This document shows, piece after piece, positions 46,319-56,750 of a DNA stretch of 64,000 bases. The position numbers were made by a program, and so were the translations under genes. Source of the DNA: Acanthosoma haemorrhoidale (lineage: Eukaryota > Arthropoda > Insecta > Hemiptera > Acanthosomatidae); NCBI GenBank assembly GCA_930367205.1, contig CAKNEZ010000030.1, positions 62,001 to 126,000 on the forward strand, read 5' to 3'. The notes beneath the pieces are model-generated. The model did not search any database and was not told the DNA's origin. It saw only the letters and a program-made list of their open reading frames with translations. Positions within the stretch are counted from its first letter, which is position 1. Every line of letters starts with the position of its first letter.

Positions 46319-47334
46319 TTATTATTATTATTTGTTCCGGCATTTGTGCACCGCGGCCTCACTGAGACCTATTGTGCGCCGTCCATGTCCCTGTCCTATA
46401 TATGTGACAGGCCCACGGCCTTTGCAAATCTGAGGATACTGAATGGATCGATCAGTTCACATAGTTTGGGGTCTACAATGCGATCACTACCAAAGTGAAG
46501 GTATCGCCTTCTAGCTAAGTTATCACAGTCACATATTATATGACGTGCCGTTTCTCCCTCTTTCTTGCAGAATCTGCAGATTGGTGATCCCACTATCCCC
46601 AAATTAAAGAGGTGTTTATTTAACCGACAGTGACCTGTATAGAGTCCTGTCACACTTTTGAGTGTCCACCTGTCCATTGATAGAAGTGCTGAGCTTCTTC
46701 TCTTACAGGGTCCATTAAGAAACAGTTTCGAGTGTTCCTGTTTCTTAGTTTCTCTCCAAGAAAGTCTTGCCTTGTCCTCTAAAGCTAATTTTATACGCCT
46801 TTTAGCGTAGCTGAGGCTGATACCACATATGGGTTCAGGTGCAAGAGGTGTCTGTTCTGAGCCCACCCTTGCAAGGCCATCTGCCTTCTCATTGCCTGTG
46901 ATGCCTGTGTGTCCTGGCACCCAGTCGATTCTAACCTTATTGGCTAGCGAGAGTGTGTTTAAGTTGTTTTTACACTCCTCAACCAAATAAGATCTGGTCG
47001 TATAGCTTCTCAGGGCACCAATGGCTGCCTGGCTATCCGTGAAAATTGTGATCAGTCTGTTTCTTACACCCTCCCCAATTAAAGTTTGGGTACAGACATT
47101 GATCGCCATCACTTCGGCCTGAAAGACCGAGGTGTGTCTACCTAAAGGAATAGAAATCCCAGATTCTGGTTTATATTTCCTCCATATGCCGGCCCCTGAT
47201 CCGTTTTCTGTTAGTGAGCCGTCTGTGTAGCAATTAATCCCATTACACAGTTTATGTGGTTTGGTCTTTGTGTTTTCCGCACAGTATAAAACGTCTGTGT
47301 GTTTCTTAACTTGTAGGTCAGAGTGCATTGACAG
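46319..47334 (-). mobile_element. I/LOA-like retrotransposon, copy 2 (5' truncated)
   Basis: A 1016-bp minus-strand copy of the element at 22574-24196, truncated further, with the same short 3' UTR and a TAA tail read as TTA repeats at 46319-46331. It is flanked by an 8-bp target duplication. It has landed beside a Jockey fragment (47350-47530). Confidence 0.9.
46396..47334 (-). pseudogene. ORF2 C-terminus with intact RNase H, nearly identical to copy 1
   Basis: The frame runs from the truncation point (SMHSDLQVKKHTDVLYCAEN) to the same C-terminal SHI and stop. All five RNase H residues (YTDGS, AEVMA, TDSQAA, the WVPGHTG histidine, EKADGLA) and the CCHC knuckle are present. Over ~310 residues I see one difference from copy 1: Lys-Asp-Lys becomes Lys-Tyr-Lys after GAGIWR. 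At least one silent change is also visible (TTTTGTACTG versus TTTTATACTG). The apparent start MLPNL comes from flanking DNA and is not the element's own. Whole reverse-transcriptase domain absent. Confidence 0.9.
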
Positions 47335-47342
47335 ATTAGGTA
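47335..47342. repeat. Right target-site duplication of I/LOA-like copy 2
   Basis: Exact match to 46311-46318. Confidence 0.8.
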
Positions 47343-47349
47343 ACATAAG

Positions 47350-47530
47350 TGTTCTTTAAGTCCAGATTGTTTTTTCTGTTTAGCAGTCTATGTAATTGTC
47401 CGTTGATTGAGCTTGAGTGTTTCGTGTCTCGTCTGTGGAATCTCGTCAAAGCAACCATTTTTCCTAAGTTGAATCCAAGGTATTGCATCAGATCTCGGGA
47501 AGGATCAAAACATACTTTCATCAGAGTTTA
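47350..47530 (-). pseudogene. Fragment of another Jockey-like RT C-terminus
   Basis: The minus-strand frame reads MQYLGFNLGKMVALTRFHRR and SINGQLHRLLNRKNNLDLKN. The order YLGF-x-L ... QLHRLLNR matches the same region of JA (YLGFQLDKRL ... FGQLYRLLQRTSHLSIEN) with strong divergence, so it belongs to a different Jockey-type family. No 3' UTR is seen; the I/LOA-like copy sits directly beyond its 3' side. Confidence 0.6.
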
Positions 47531-47534
47531 TTCA

Positions 47535-48292
47535 CCATTTGTCTAACCAGAGATCAATTTTGATAAATTTATAGGTTATAAGGTGCTGTTGTTGGAGATA
47601 AATAGATTTAGAGAAGTGCTGTGTGATAAGCAGTTCGAGGATAGAGAGTAGAGTTTTCAGAACCCTAGAAGGTGGAGAGCAACATTGAAAATAACATTGT
47701 AAAGCACAAAAATTATATTTATTATTAGTCATTTATATTTTATGATAAATTTTTATGAGTTACCGTATTTGATGTACCCTTCAAGTATGTACCGGTTCGA
47801 TCGTAAAATTCGGCCTTGGTAATGTGATTTCAAGAATAATTTCACCCTTGTCGATCAACATCTGCCCCCTGTCTGTGGTTACGTCTTCAGTGCCTATAGC
47901 TGTCCGCCTCCTTTGTCGATAACTGGGTCTGTTCGAGGAAGTGGAGCATCAATTATAACTACACGACAGACAAGTGAACCGCGACACCAAAAATAATCCC
48001 CAGGAGTTTACAAAGGCTATTCATAGAGGGAGGCAGTTGCGTGTGCACCCTCTTCGCTAAGCAGCGATTAGATAAGCCCAGGTCACTTCCTCACCAGTGT
48101 CCTTCGCATAAAGGGCGACCTCAGTGGCAGAAATAGGTCCTCAGTGGCCCTCTTCCGCCCTTATTAGGTAACGGAAGTGTTCCGTAACGGATTCCTTTGA
48201 CGTTGCACAATGTGTATACAGCTAATATTAGTGAAGCACTAGTTGACTGAAGGATCAGCTGCCTCGCTGTTTCCCACATTATTATTACTAAA
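47535..48292. other. Intergenic DNA, nothing recognised
   Basis: A GC-moderate stretch at 47860-48200 has no open frame of note. AT-rich otherwise. Confidence 0.35.
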
Positions 48293-48750
48293 CAGGTTTA
48301 TTATGATAAAACTACATTCTATAATAAGTAATTTTGATAAATGATCTTATTCATACAGTATTTACAAACAGCCCAGAGGCCTCCCAAATCCACATGGTTG
48401 TCACTTCCCTCGCATGCGAAGGAGGAAGCGGAGTCTTGGGAAGTCCCTCACGCTCATTGCATACGAGCCAGTGGAGGCTGACCGAAATCGCGAGAGCCAC
48501 AGACGCTCAGGAAATGATTGGAGAAACTTACCATTGGCAGGACTCCCACTGTCACCCATTTATAGCAAGTCACGAGGCCACTGCCGTTTTAGTCTCCGAG
48601 AAGGATTATAGGGATGAGTGGTAATGTACAATGACTGTGCTAGGGGATTAGGTTGGTTTGATAGGTTACTATGGAATTTCATGAACTTGGAAGCGATGAG
48701 TTTCGAGAATGCAGGTATATTAAGATGGTTATGAAGGGTTTTGTTGCTAA
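48293..48750 (-). mobile_element. Jockey family JA, copy 7 (5' truncated)
   Basis: Read leftwards: VSNKTLHNHLNIPAFSKLIA, SKFMKFHSNLSNQPNPLAQS, RRLKRQWPRDLL, then the stop near 48560-48562 and the 3' UTR ending at AATAAACC. Interestingly, the last ~65 codons are uninterrupted. No target duplication found. Confidence 0.85.
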
Positions 48751-49546
48751 CTTTTTTAACCAACTAAAATCCTTAGCCGAAACGGCCTTTCCTAGACCCC
48801 TCTCTCACTCTCTTCATTCTCCAGAAATGTCCAAATAATTTGTGCTGTTGTTTCGCAATATTCAAATATTTTAAAACATAGTTGCAACTATAAGCGACAA
48901 TGATATTTAGCGCGATTATCTAAATCCTTCATCGTCACTGACATAAGCCTCCTAAAATACTTTTATCTGTTTACGGAGAACCCGGGAGTTGGGACATGGT
49001 AGGACTTATCATGTTCTAGGCCCTTTCAATACACACTTAGAAAAGTACAATTTCGACGTATAAACAAATTTCGGTAGGAGGATTCAATCTGATGGGGGAA
49101 AAAATAGCGAGGGAATTATTCCTCGGACAAAGTAGTGGGATAAAATCAATTCACATCGCCCTCCATCTCATGTTCAGACTGGAGATTTCTCCAGAAGAAC
49201 CGCCCCGATGGAATCACCTGATAATGAGAGCCAATTAAAGGCTCCTATGAAGCCGCCACGCCGCGACCTTGGCTAATTGCATCGCAGCGCTGCACACGTG
49301 CAAACATGTCGTTCGTGAAGGGGGCACTTTTTGCTCGGACCTTTCGGACAGTCGGTCGTCTGCTGCTTCAGGCCCTTGCACTTTTTATACCACAGAATCC
49401 TCCCCACTGCCCCTCATCTCCTTATATCGCGCGATCTACTTCTTGTTAAACAGTACGTGGGTTATGCCCAAGAAATTATAATAAATTTAAATAAGTAATT
49501 TTAAACTTATGAACTGATGAATAAAGTCATTTTCTTTTCTGAAACC
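48751..49546. other. Intergenic DNA with a GC-rich island
   Basis: A GC-rich block at about 49150-49420 includes TAAT/ATTA-type homeodomain-like cores (CAATTAAAG, GCTAATTGC) within non-coding-looking sequence. An open frame of 70 codons at 49269-49481 has no motif. Confidence 0.3.
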
Positions 49547-50087
49547 TACCTGGAACCCACATACGAGGCTAAAAAGACAAGAATTATACAGACGCTTCGG
49601 ACAGCTGTACAGACTACTTCAAAGGACATCCCATCTCTCAATAGAAAATAAATTACTAATCTACAAAGTTATACCTAAGCTATGGGGGACAGCAAAAAAG
49701 TCGAACATCAACCGTATCCAATCCTGAGAACAATAGTAAATGCCCCTTATTACGTCAGAAACAAAACCCTTCATAACGATCTTAATATACCGTACATTCT
49801 TGAGCTCATCCCTATATTCTTCCTCGGAGACAGAAACGGCAGTGGCCTCGTGACCTGCAATAAATTCGTAACAGTGGGAGTCCTGGCAATGTCATGTTTC
49901 TCCAATCATGTCCTGAGCGTATGTGGCACTCGCGCTCTTCGTCAGCCTCCACTGGCTTGTATCCGGTGATGTGGCTGACGGTGGTGCATGGGGGACATCC
50001 CAAGACTCCGCATCCTCTTTCGCTAAGGAAGGTGACGAACTTGTGGATTTTGGAGGCCTCTGGGCTGTTTGTAAATACATACAACAT
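49547..50087 (+). mobile_element. Jockey family JA, copy 8 (5' and 3' truncated)
   Basis: From the TWNPHTRLKRQE region (49550) through HLSIENKLLIYKVIPK. A deletion removes WTYGIE, and the sequence continues with LWGTAKKSNINRIQS, YYVRNKTLHNDLNIPYILEL, another deletion at 49810, the degenerate stop region near 49861, and the 3' UTR ending abruptly near 50087 without the terminal part. Confidence 0.8.
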
Positions 50088-50729
50088 ATCTTGGTAGCAA
50101 ATCAAGATTTAATGCCTCGGGATCAGGGGGCCAATTCAAGATAAATCCAAAAAATAACGTTTGAGAGAGAGAGAGAGAGGATTTTATGTTTGTTGGCTTA
50201 TAGATAGCTACCAGACTCCAGAGCGGCGATAAACTACAACTAAAATACTACTAATACTATATACAATTGTGGGCGGGCATTATTCACTCTGGGGAATCAC
50301 AGCGATGACCCCGACTGCAGCATTAGCTAGATCCTCAGAAATTATCCAGCCATTGCCAGATAATTTATTCAAGAGCCCCGTACGACCCAACGCGCTATCG
50401 ATTTTACGTTTCAGCCGTACCCTAAACGTCGCGTTGATTCTACCTTGGCGGGTCAATGGGCGTACTCACCATTCACGGGGCGTTCAGTTACCAGTAGTCG
50501 AGTTGTACTATGGTCGATAGGTACGTATTGAAAAATTGAGATTTAAAACTACACCTAATAACATTTGTTTGCATGTAACGGTTGGTTCATAATCCAAAAT
50601 ACCCTTATCTTTATTCTGTAAATAGTTAAAATGTTATTTTTTTGTAAATAAACATCTTTATATGAAAAACTACATTTGCTTTAATTAGAATGTAAGATTT
50701 CATTCGAGCTTATTTACCACAAACAGTTC
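50088..50729. other. Intergenic DNA, nothing recognised
   Basis: A (GA)n run lies at 50164-50179. A GC-moderate open frame at 50269-50520 (ITAMTPTAALARSSEIIQPL) is not assigned to any family. Confidence 0.3.
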
Positions 50730-51055
50730 TCATTCATACTAGGGGCCCAAGGGCAAGAGAGCCGCAGACGCTCATGACATGGGCGGACGCTGCCAAGAAT
50801 TATTACATACTTACCTATTACAGTAGATCACAATTTGGCGTCGAGGAGGGTTGTAAGGACGAGTGCTACTGAGGATGGGTAGATAGCTTTTCGTGAAATT
50901 TGGTAAATCTTGATTTTGTAAGTTCAAGTACAGTTGGCACATGAAGATTAATGTGAAGAGATATAAGCTTGTAATGTTGACTATAAATGTGAGGAATTCG
51001 GATTGGAATGTTCAAGTCAGTTTGATGTTCGAAAATTTGGGAGTTCCTCAAAGCT
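50730..51055 (-). mobile_element. Diverged Jockey JA-related fragment
   Basis: The minus strand reads LHINLHVPTVLELTKSRFTK, FHEKLSTHPQ. This aligns with JA LHNDLNIPYILELIPSKFMK, FHSNLSNHPN. Downstream, the 3' UTR-like GAGCCGCAGACGCTCATGACA (reverse orientation) is also shared. It is an older or separate subfamily. Confidence 0.6.
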
Positions 51056-51098
51056 AGTCCGTAAGTTCAAATTGGTTTTAGTGATTTTCACTAAGCAC

Positions 51099-51838
51099 AT
51101 TTAAGGAACACTTGTTGGTCCCTTTATTGGAAAGAAGGAAGGAATGAACTGCAGTTTTTTAAAAATAACTATATAAATTATACACGAATCAGAAATTATA
51201 AATCTATCCATGTCTATATATGTATCTAAAATGAATGTCTAAAATGTCTAAATGGCTAAAGAAACAAAAATAGTTACTACTTACCTTGTTGAAAGAATGA
51301 ACGACAAAAGTCTTGCCTAGAACTCAAACTACTGCCTTGTAAGTGACTGAAACGTACATTGACAACCAGTTGAGTCAAAAATCACTTTTCTTTATCCAGA
51401 ACCAGAGGCGTTTGTCAAAAAATGCCTAAAATTTCTGAATATCAGTGCTACTTTTCTGAAATTCCAATTAATATTCTGAAGACGGAAGACTTGAAAAAGA
51501 TTGAACAATACATTTCTGAAGAATAACCTCGTTTTTACGAATAAATCCTGGAAAAGTCTTCTAAAAAATAATCTTTCTATTAATATCACAAAAGTTTGCT
51601 GATTTTTCACTAGATGTTTTTTTCATCAATACAAAAAAATGCTTACTTACTCGATTTTTTACTACTGGTTCGTGTTCATGAATAAAAAAACTCGGCTGTT
51701 GTCGTTTGTTATGGACCCATCTCGGAAACAAAAATTTTAAATTCGAAATTACGGGTCTATCTATCTATGATAATTTCATCGACAAATTTTGTTACCATCT
51801 CTGGCACTTTTGGCTGTATTTAGTTTTTTTTGTTTCTG
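51099..51838. repeat. Repeat R7, copy A (~740 bp, uninterrupted)
   Basis: Starts ATTTAAGGAACACTTGTTGG and ends TTTAGTTTTTTTTGTTTCT. Nearly the same sequence occurs at 55070-55315 plus 56267-56750. A 72-codon minus-strand frame (MKNQQTFVILIERLFFRRLF, 51392-51610) is conserved in both copies, but it is Phe/Arg/Asn-rich and resembles nothing I know. There are no clear terminal inverted repeats or tail. Confidence 0.85.
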
Positions 51839-52353
51839 TTTAATTCTCGTCTGTTATGCTTTCTAGAACTAAGCCTTTTGTTCATATGAAAGCCTAACAA
51901 GTGTCAAAAATTAATGGACAAGGAAAGCTGTATAGAAGTCAATGTGCCGAATAGGAGTTTAGTTCGTTACTGAATTGTATTTTGTTTATTTTAAATATAT
52001 ATCGAGGTGTATCAGAGGATTTCCCCCTGAATGAGCTTCAGAAGGTTGCCAACAGGAGCGTTGGTGGTGAGCAAGCGTGGTAGGAGTGGGTAGAGAGAGG
52101 ACTCGAGACGAAGACGCCGTGGAGGAAGGAAGAGGCTGAGTTGCTGTGATGAATATGTTATAGATGTCTTTGTATGATTTGATGTTTTTTTGAGAGCGTT
52201 ATTAAGAATAATTTATAGTGTTTAATTTATAGGATAAATTTTCCTCATTATTCATAAGCCACTCATGTTAATGTATAATATAATACATTTTGTAGCTATG
52301 AAAGTCTGCGTAGAGTTTGGTCCCGGTTTTAACTAATCAATAGATAAGATTAA
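51839..52353. other. Intergenic DNA, nothing recognised
   Basis: A short GC-richer patch lies at 52050-52150. No feature is identified. Confidence 0.4.
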
Positions 52354-52355
52354 TA

Positions 52356-53336
52356 CAGTAGAAATCCCGATAATCCATATTGTCAAGGGACTGACAGTTT
52401 GGTACGCATTATCGGGAGTACAAAATTAAAAAACGTATTAATGCAAACATGTATGTACAATGTAGTAAGGATAAAAACTATGCAATAAACACTGCTTAGT
52501 ACTAAACTAAACAATAATACATGCATTAAGAAATATGTACATACTTATCTTCTAGATTAAATATACGCCAATCATTTGCACGGAAAAAAAACCGTAATTT
52601 TTTTTTGACGCAATCCTTGCAGACGGGGATTGTCAATTCCTTTGTTTATTTCCTCCAACTGGTACATTTGAATTCCTTGCTTGCGCGAACCAATTTTTTA
52701 AGTTCTCTTCAGGTTGTGGGTAATTACCAGTCTTGAAGCGTTTTACTTTGCTGTTTGATGTCTGGGAAGTGATTTTGTCCTTGTTCTTCAGGATTGATGT
52801 GATCGTGGAACGAGGGACGTTAAAACGCTTGGATACGTCAATTTGCTTAAAGCTGGCCACGGCGTTTATGATTTGTTGTTTCTCTTTAATAGAGAGGCTA
52901 ACTTTTTTCGGAGGCATGGTAACGTGTCACAACGATAACGAAAACGAGGCTGAACTGTAGAAACGAAAGGAAAGCTTAGTACAATTCCTAAAACTTTCCC
53001 TCTCTCCTCTCCTTATTTCCTTTCAGTAAAAATAGTACGAATTACATTTGGGATTTCATAGAAAACATTTATCTCGCACCCATTCTGCTCTCTGGTCTCT
53101 CACTGTTCTCTTTCCCTTTTTTGAAACAGTACGAATCAACGAGGTTTTTAAGCTGGAAATGCGTATTATAAGACGTTTTAAGTGACCTCGAGCATAAAAA
53201 TAATACGAATTACCGAGGGGTCTGAAATGCATTGTTTTTATACCACTTACCGGGATTTTTTTCTGGGAACCGGCAAATCTGTACAAATTAGCCGGAAATA
53301 CGAATAATCGGGATACGAAATATTGGGGTTCCACTA
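52356..53336 (-). mobile_element. Pogo/Tigger-like element, internally deleted
   Basis: The left end CAGTAGAAATCCCGATAATC and the right end (read inward) TAGTGGAACCCCAATATTTC are related inverted repeats of the Tigger kind, and TA lies outside both (52354-52355 and 53337-53338). Only the N-terminal part of the transposase remains between them, so at 981 bp it is a deletion derivative of a ~2-3 kb element. Confidence 0.8.
52633..52917 (-). pseudogene. Pogo/Tigger-like transposase N-terminus (CENP-B-type HTH)
   Basis: A 94-codon frame from an ATG at 52917: PPKKVSLSIKEKQQIINAVA, KQIDVSKRFNVPRSTITSIL, KNKDKI. This is the psq/CENP-B N-terminal helix-turn-helix that binds the ends of pogo-type elements. 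The start of the second DNA-binding (CENP-B-type) domain is visible as ENLKNWFAQARNSNVPVGG, after which the frame ends and the rest, including the DDE catalytic domain, is missing. No frameshift interrupts the retained part, so it could still encode a DNA-binding fragment, but there is no evidence that it is expressed. Confidence 0.85.
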
Positions 53337-53338
53337 TA

Positions 53339-54245
53339 TTAATTAATTTATTGTATGAAGGTTTAAATGGTTGAGTTGATATAAATAAGTTTATAAGAAG
53401 TGGTGCATTGTAATATATACGAGCATATTTATAAATAGTACAGCAAAAATATTACTAGGTATTTTTTTTTTTTTTTAAACCCTTTTGATAAGTGAGAATT
53501 GGCTTATCCAAAAAAAAAAACCGATTGAAATTATCTCGAACGACAATAAATACTATAATTTAGCCAAACCGACACAGTTTGGACATAATCGTCCAGAACA
53601 TATAATTATCGTTTAGCTAGACGTGTCCAGAGCAAGTCCAAAATATGACAATATACCATTAATTCACGGATCAAGAGTAAGGAGTCTAATGGAAATTCTA
53701 ACAACGAAGGGAAAACTTCCTATGATATCCAGGTGGCATATAATTTATTTGAATAATTAAAAAAAATATATTCAAATAAAATTTAATCGTTTTCTCTATT
53801 TTTATTTTTTTTAATATGTGTGCCTTGTGAAATAAACGGTACGAAACCTCACCTACAGTTGCGTTTATCGCCACCTAACGGTGTTGGCTAGAACTAGGCC
53901 TGTGTAACTGAGGCCTTCTTCGCTTGTTCGAAACAGTTGCCTAGCAACTGCTGTTATTTATATTTTATTAATATATATTAGCCAATCACTAATTATATAC
54001 TGCTTCGCATATAGGCCATTCTTCAGGAAAGGAACAAATTACAGTTCTTCACAATTATTCATACATTACCTTACAGTTATTCTTCTAAAAAGCCTTCGGA
54101 GTAATCTTTGCTTAATATCCAAATATATACTAAGTATATTATACTCGAAGATCCATGTTTATTTCTTGAATGGTGAATTTAATGTTATGCTAGATAAATT
54201 GATATATTTTTAATAAAACAATAAATGAAAAACAATTATCTTTGC
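53339..54245. other. Intergenic DNA, nothing recognised
   Basis: AT-rich, with a T-tract (53463-53476) and an A-tract (53510-53519). Confidence 0.4.
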
Positions 54246-54258
54246 TTGGTACTTTGTA
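54246..54258. repeat. Left target-site duplication of Jockey JA copy 9
   Basis: TTGGTACTTTGTA is repeated exactly at 54993-55005. Confidence 0.9.
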
Positions 54259-54992
54259 GAGCAGAAACTACTTTTATTATGATAAAATTACAATCTGCCT
54301 TGTTAGGAAATAAGTAATTGTGATAAATGATCTCATTCATACTATATATACAAACAGCCCAGAGGCCCCCCAAGTCCACATGGTTGTCACCTCGCATGCG
54401 AAAGAGGAAGCGGAGTCCTGGGAAGTCCCCCACGCTCCTCCGTCAGCCGTGCTATTGGACACGAGCCAGTGGAGGCTGACCAAGAGCGCGAGAGCCACAG
54501 ACGCTCAGGACATGATTGGAGAAACAATGCCATTGCTAGGACTCCCACTGCCACGTATTTATAGCAGGCCATGAGGCCACTGCCGTTTTGTCTCCGAGGA
54601 TGATTATAGGGATGAGTGGAGCAGTGCAATGACTGTGCTACGCAATTAGGGTGGTTGGATAGGTTACTATGGAATTTCATGAACTTGGAAGGGATGAGTT
54701 CAAGAATGTAGGGTATATTAAGATCGTTATGTAGGGTTTTGTTGGTTACGTAAAAAGGGGCATTTACTATTGTTCTCAGGACTTTTGATTGAAAGGATTG
54801 GATGAGCTTGATGTTCGATTTTTTTGCTGTCCCCCATAGCTCTATTCCGTATGTCCAGATTGGCTTAAGTATAACTTTGTAGATTAGTAATTTATTTTCT
54901 ATTGAAAGATGGGATGTCCTTTGAAGTAGTCTGTACAGTTGTCCAAAGTGTCTGTTTAGTTCTTGTCTTTTTAGCGTCGTGTGTGAATTCCA
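54259..54992 (-). mobile_element. Jockey family JA, copy 9 (best preserved)
   Basis: A 734-bp 5'-truncated copy between perfect 13-bp duplications. The minus strand reads TTLKRQELNRHFGQLYRLLQ, RTSHLSIENKLLIYKVILKP, IWTYGIELWGTAKKSNIKLI, FQSKVLRTIVNAPFYVTNKT, LHNDLNIPYILELIPSKFMK with no stop. A frameshift near 54585 then extends the frame into the 3' UTR (to 54387). The piece upstream of the truncation in the same open frame (MFLKFLKTSLGPHEGKIHCD) belongs to flanking DNA. The tail after AATAAAA is ~15 bp and not poly-A. Confidence 0.92.
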
Positions 54993-55005
54993 TTGGTACT
55001 TTGTA
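54993..55005. repeat. Right target-site duplication of Jockey JA copy 9
   Basis: Exact match to 54246-54258. Confidence 0.9.
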
Positions 55006-55069
55006 ACATAATTTTTGGAAAAATCACAGTGTATTTTACCTTCGTGTGGTCCTAATGATGTTTTCAGAA

Positions 55070-55315
55070 ATTTAAGGAACACTTGTTGGTCCCTTCATTG
55101 GAAAGAAGGAAGGAATGAACTGCTGTTTTTTAAAAATAACTATATAAATTATACACGAATCAGAAATTATAAATCTATCCATATCTATATATGTATCTAA
55201 AATAAATGTATATATGGCTAAAGAAACTAAAATAGTTACTACTTACCTTGTTGAAAGAATGAACGACAAAAGTCTCCCCTGGAACTTAAACTACTGCCTT
55301 ATAAGTGACTAAAAC
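55070..55315. repeat. Repeat R7, copy B, first part
   Basis: Matches 51099-51352 closely (by eye above 90 percent). Homology stops at CTAAAAC and resumes at 56267. Confidence 0.85.
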
Positions 55316-56266
55316 AAACTTTTACATAAAACACTATCTATAGTTTTAGGATACCTTTGAAACTGGAATTTTGGAATCCTATAACCTTTAATTATCAGCT
55401 CTCATAATACTGAAACCAAAAAAACTAACCACTGTGCTCAAATAATTTTCAAAATAATAAAAGTGAGGGAATAAAAAATTCCAGTTTAATTCTTTTTTTT
55501 CCTCAAATCATTATAATGAACTCATTACTGTTGTTAACAATAACTCTACTACTCATACAAATATACGTAACGTGACGGTGAGAAGACAATGATTGGCCTT
55601 TCTATGAGAATGACCCAGGAATGAAATAAATCTATTGGAGGAAAATCAATGACAAAGAGATACTTTCCGGTCTTCTTAAATATTTTCTGGGATATGTTTG
55701 AAAATATTTATAGCTTAGTATTTTTATCGTATCCACCACCTTTCATATCTCCTGAGCTGTAACTTTAAGCTTTATTCTGGGGCATTGTCCCCTAAGAATA
55801 ACAAACAAGAAGTACAGCTGACAAAAAAAGAAAACTATATAGAAATACTATATAATGCTAATTTTTGGATTTGCTTATGAATAATAAAGGGCCTATGTAG
55901 TTATGTGTCTAATATCAAAACAAAAAAACGGGGGGGGGGGGGGGAGTGAAAGTTGCGAGCACAATTGAATCGCTATTTTCGAAAAGAACTCAACTCGAAT
56001 TTTTTCGTGTAATATGTTTTAACATGTATACATAAAGTTTATATTCAAATGATTTAATGTGAACTAATTCGAAGTCGAGGAGGTCGCTACAGTAGTCTTC
56101 TCTAACATTAAGGCTTGGATCTAATTTTATGAAAAAAACCTCTATATTTGAGAACTTTTGGAAAAAGCGTACCGAACGAACACAATGTTTTCATTTCAAG
56201 TTTATAAATATTACGAATATGACTTCGACCTAGAGAAATAATGTGGAGTGAAGTGGGGGCTCGAAC
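55316..56266. other. ~950-bp segment interrupting repeat R7 copy B
   Basis: This unique sequence separates the two halves of R7 copy B. The triplet AAC lies at both junctions (55313-55315 and 56264-56266), but no inverted repeats, tail or ORF identify the insert. It contains a run of 15 or so G at about 55930-55945. It may be an unclassified insertion; alternatively copy A has lost it. Confidence 0.5.
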
Positions 56267-56750
56267 GTAGATTAACAACCAGTTGAGTCAAAAATCACTT
56301 TTCTTTATCCAGAACCAAAGGCGTTTGTCAAAAAATGCCTAAAATTTCTGAATAACAGTGCTACTTTTCTGAAATTCCAATTAATATTCTGAAGACGGAG
56401 GACTTGAAAAAGATTGAACAATACATTTCTGAAGAATAACCTCACTTTTACGAATAAATCCTGGAAAAGTCTTCTAAAAAATAATCTTTCTATTAATATC
56501 ACAAAAGTTTGCTGATTTTTCACTAGATGTTTTTTTCATCAATACAAAAAAATGCTTACTTACTCGATTTTTTACTACTGGTTCGTGTTCATGAATAAAA
56601 AAACTCGGCTGTTGTCGGTTGTTATGGACCCATCTCGGAAAAAAAAATTTTAAATTCGAAATTACGGGTCTATCTATCTATGATAATTTCACCGACAAAT
56701 TTTGTTACCATCTCTAGCACTTTTGGCTGTATTTAGTTTTTTTTGTTTCT
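56267..56750. repeat. Repeat R7, copy B, second part
   Basis: Matches 51353-51838, including the conserved 72-codon minus-strand frame (56305-56523; four residue differences seen). Confidence 0.85.

Noticed and set aside
48120..48200. Any prokaryotic-type operon or endosymbiont insertion
   Set aside because: No ribosome-binding sites, compact gene order or bacterial protein matches were seen anywhere in the window.
54387..55082. 231-codon minus-strand frame
   Set aside because: Its middle is Jockey RT, but its start is flanking DNA beyond the target duplication and its end is frameshifted 3' UTR. It is not a single gene.
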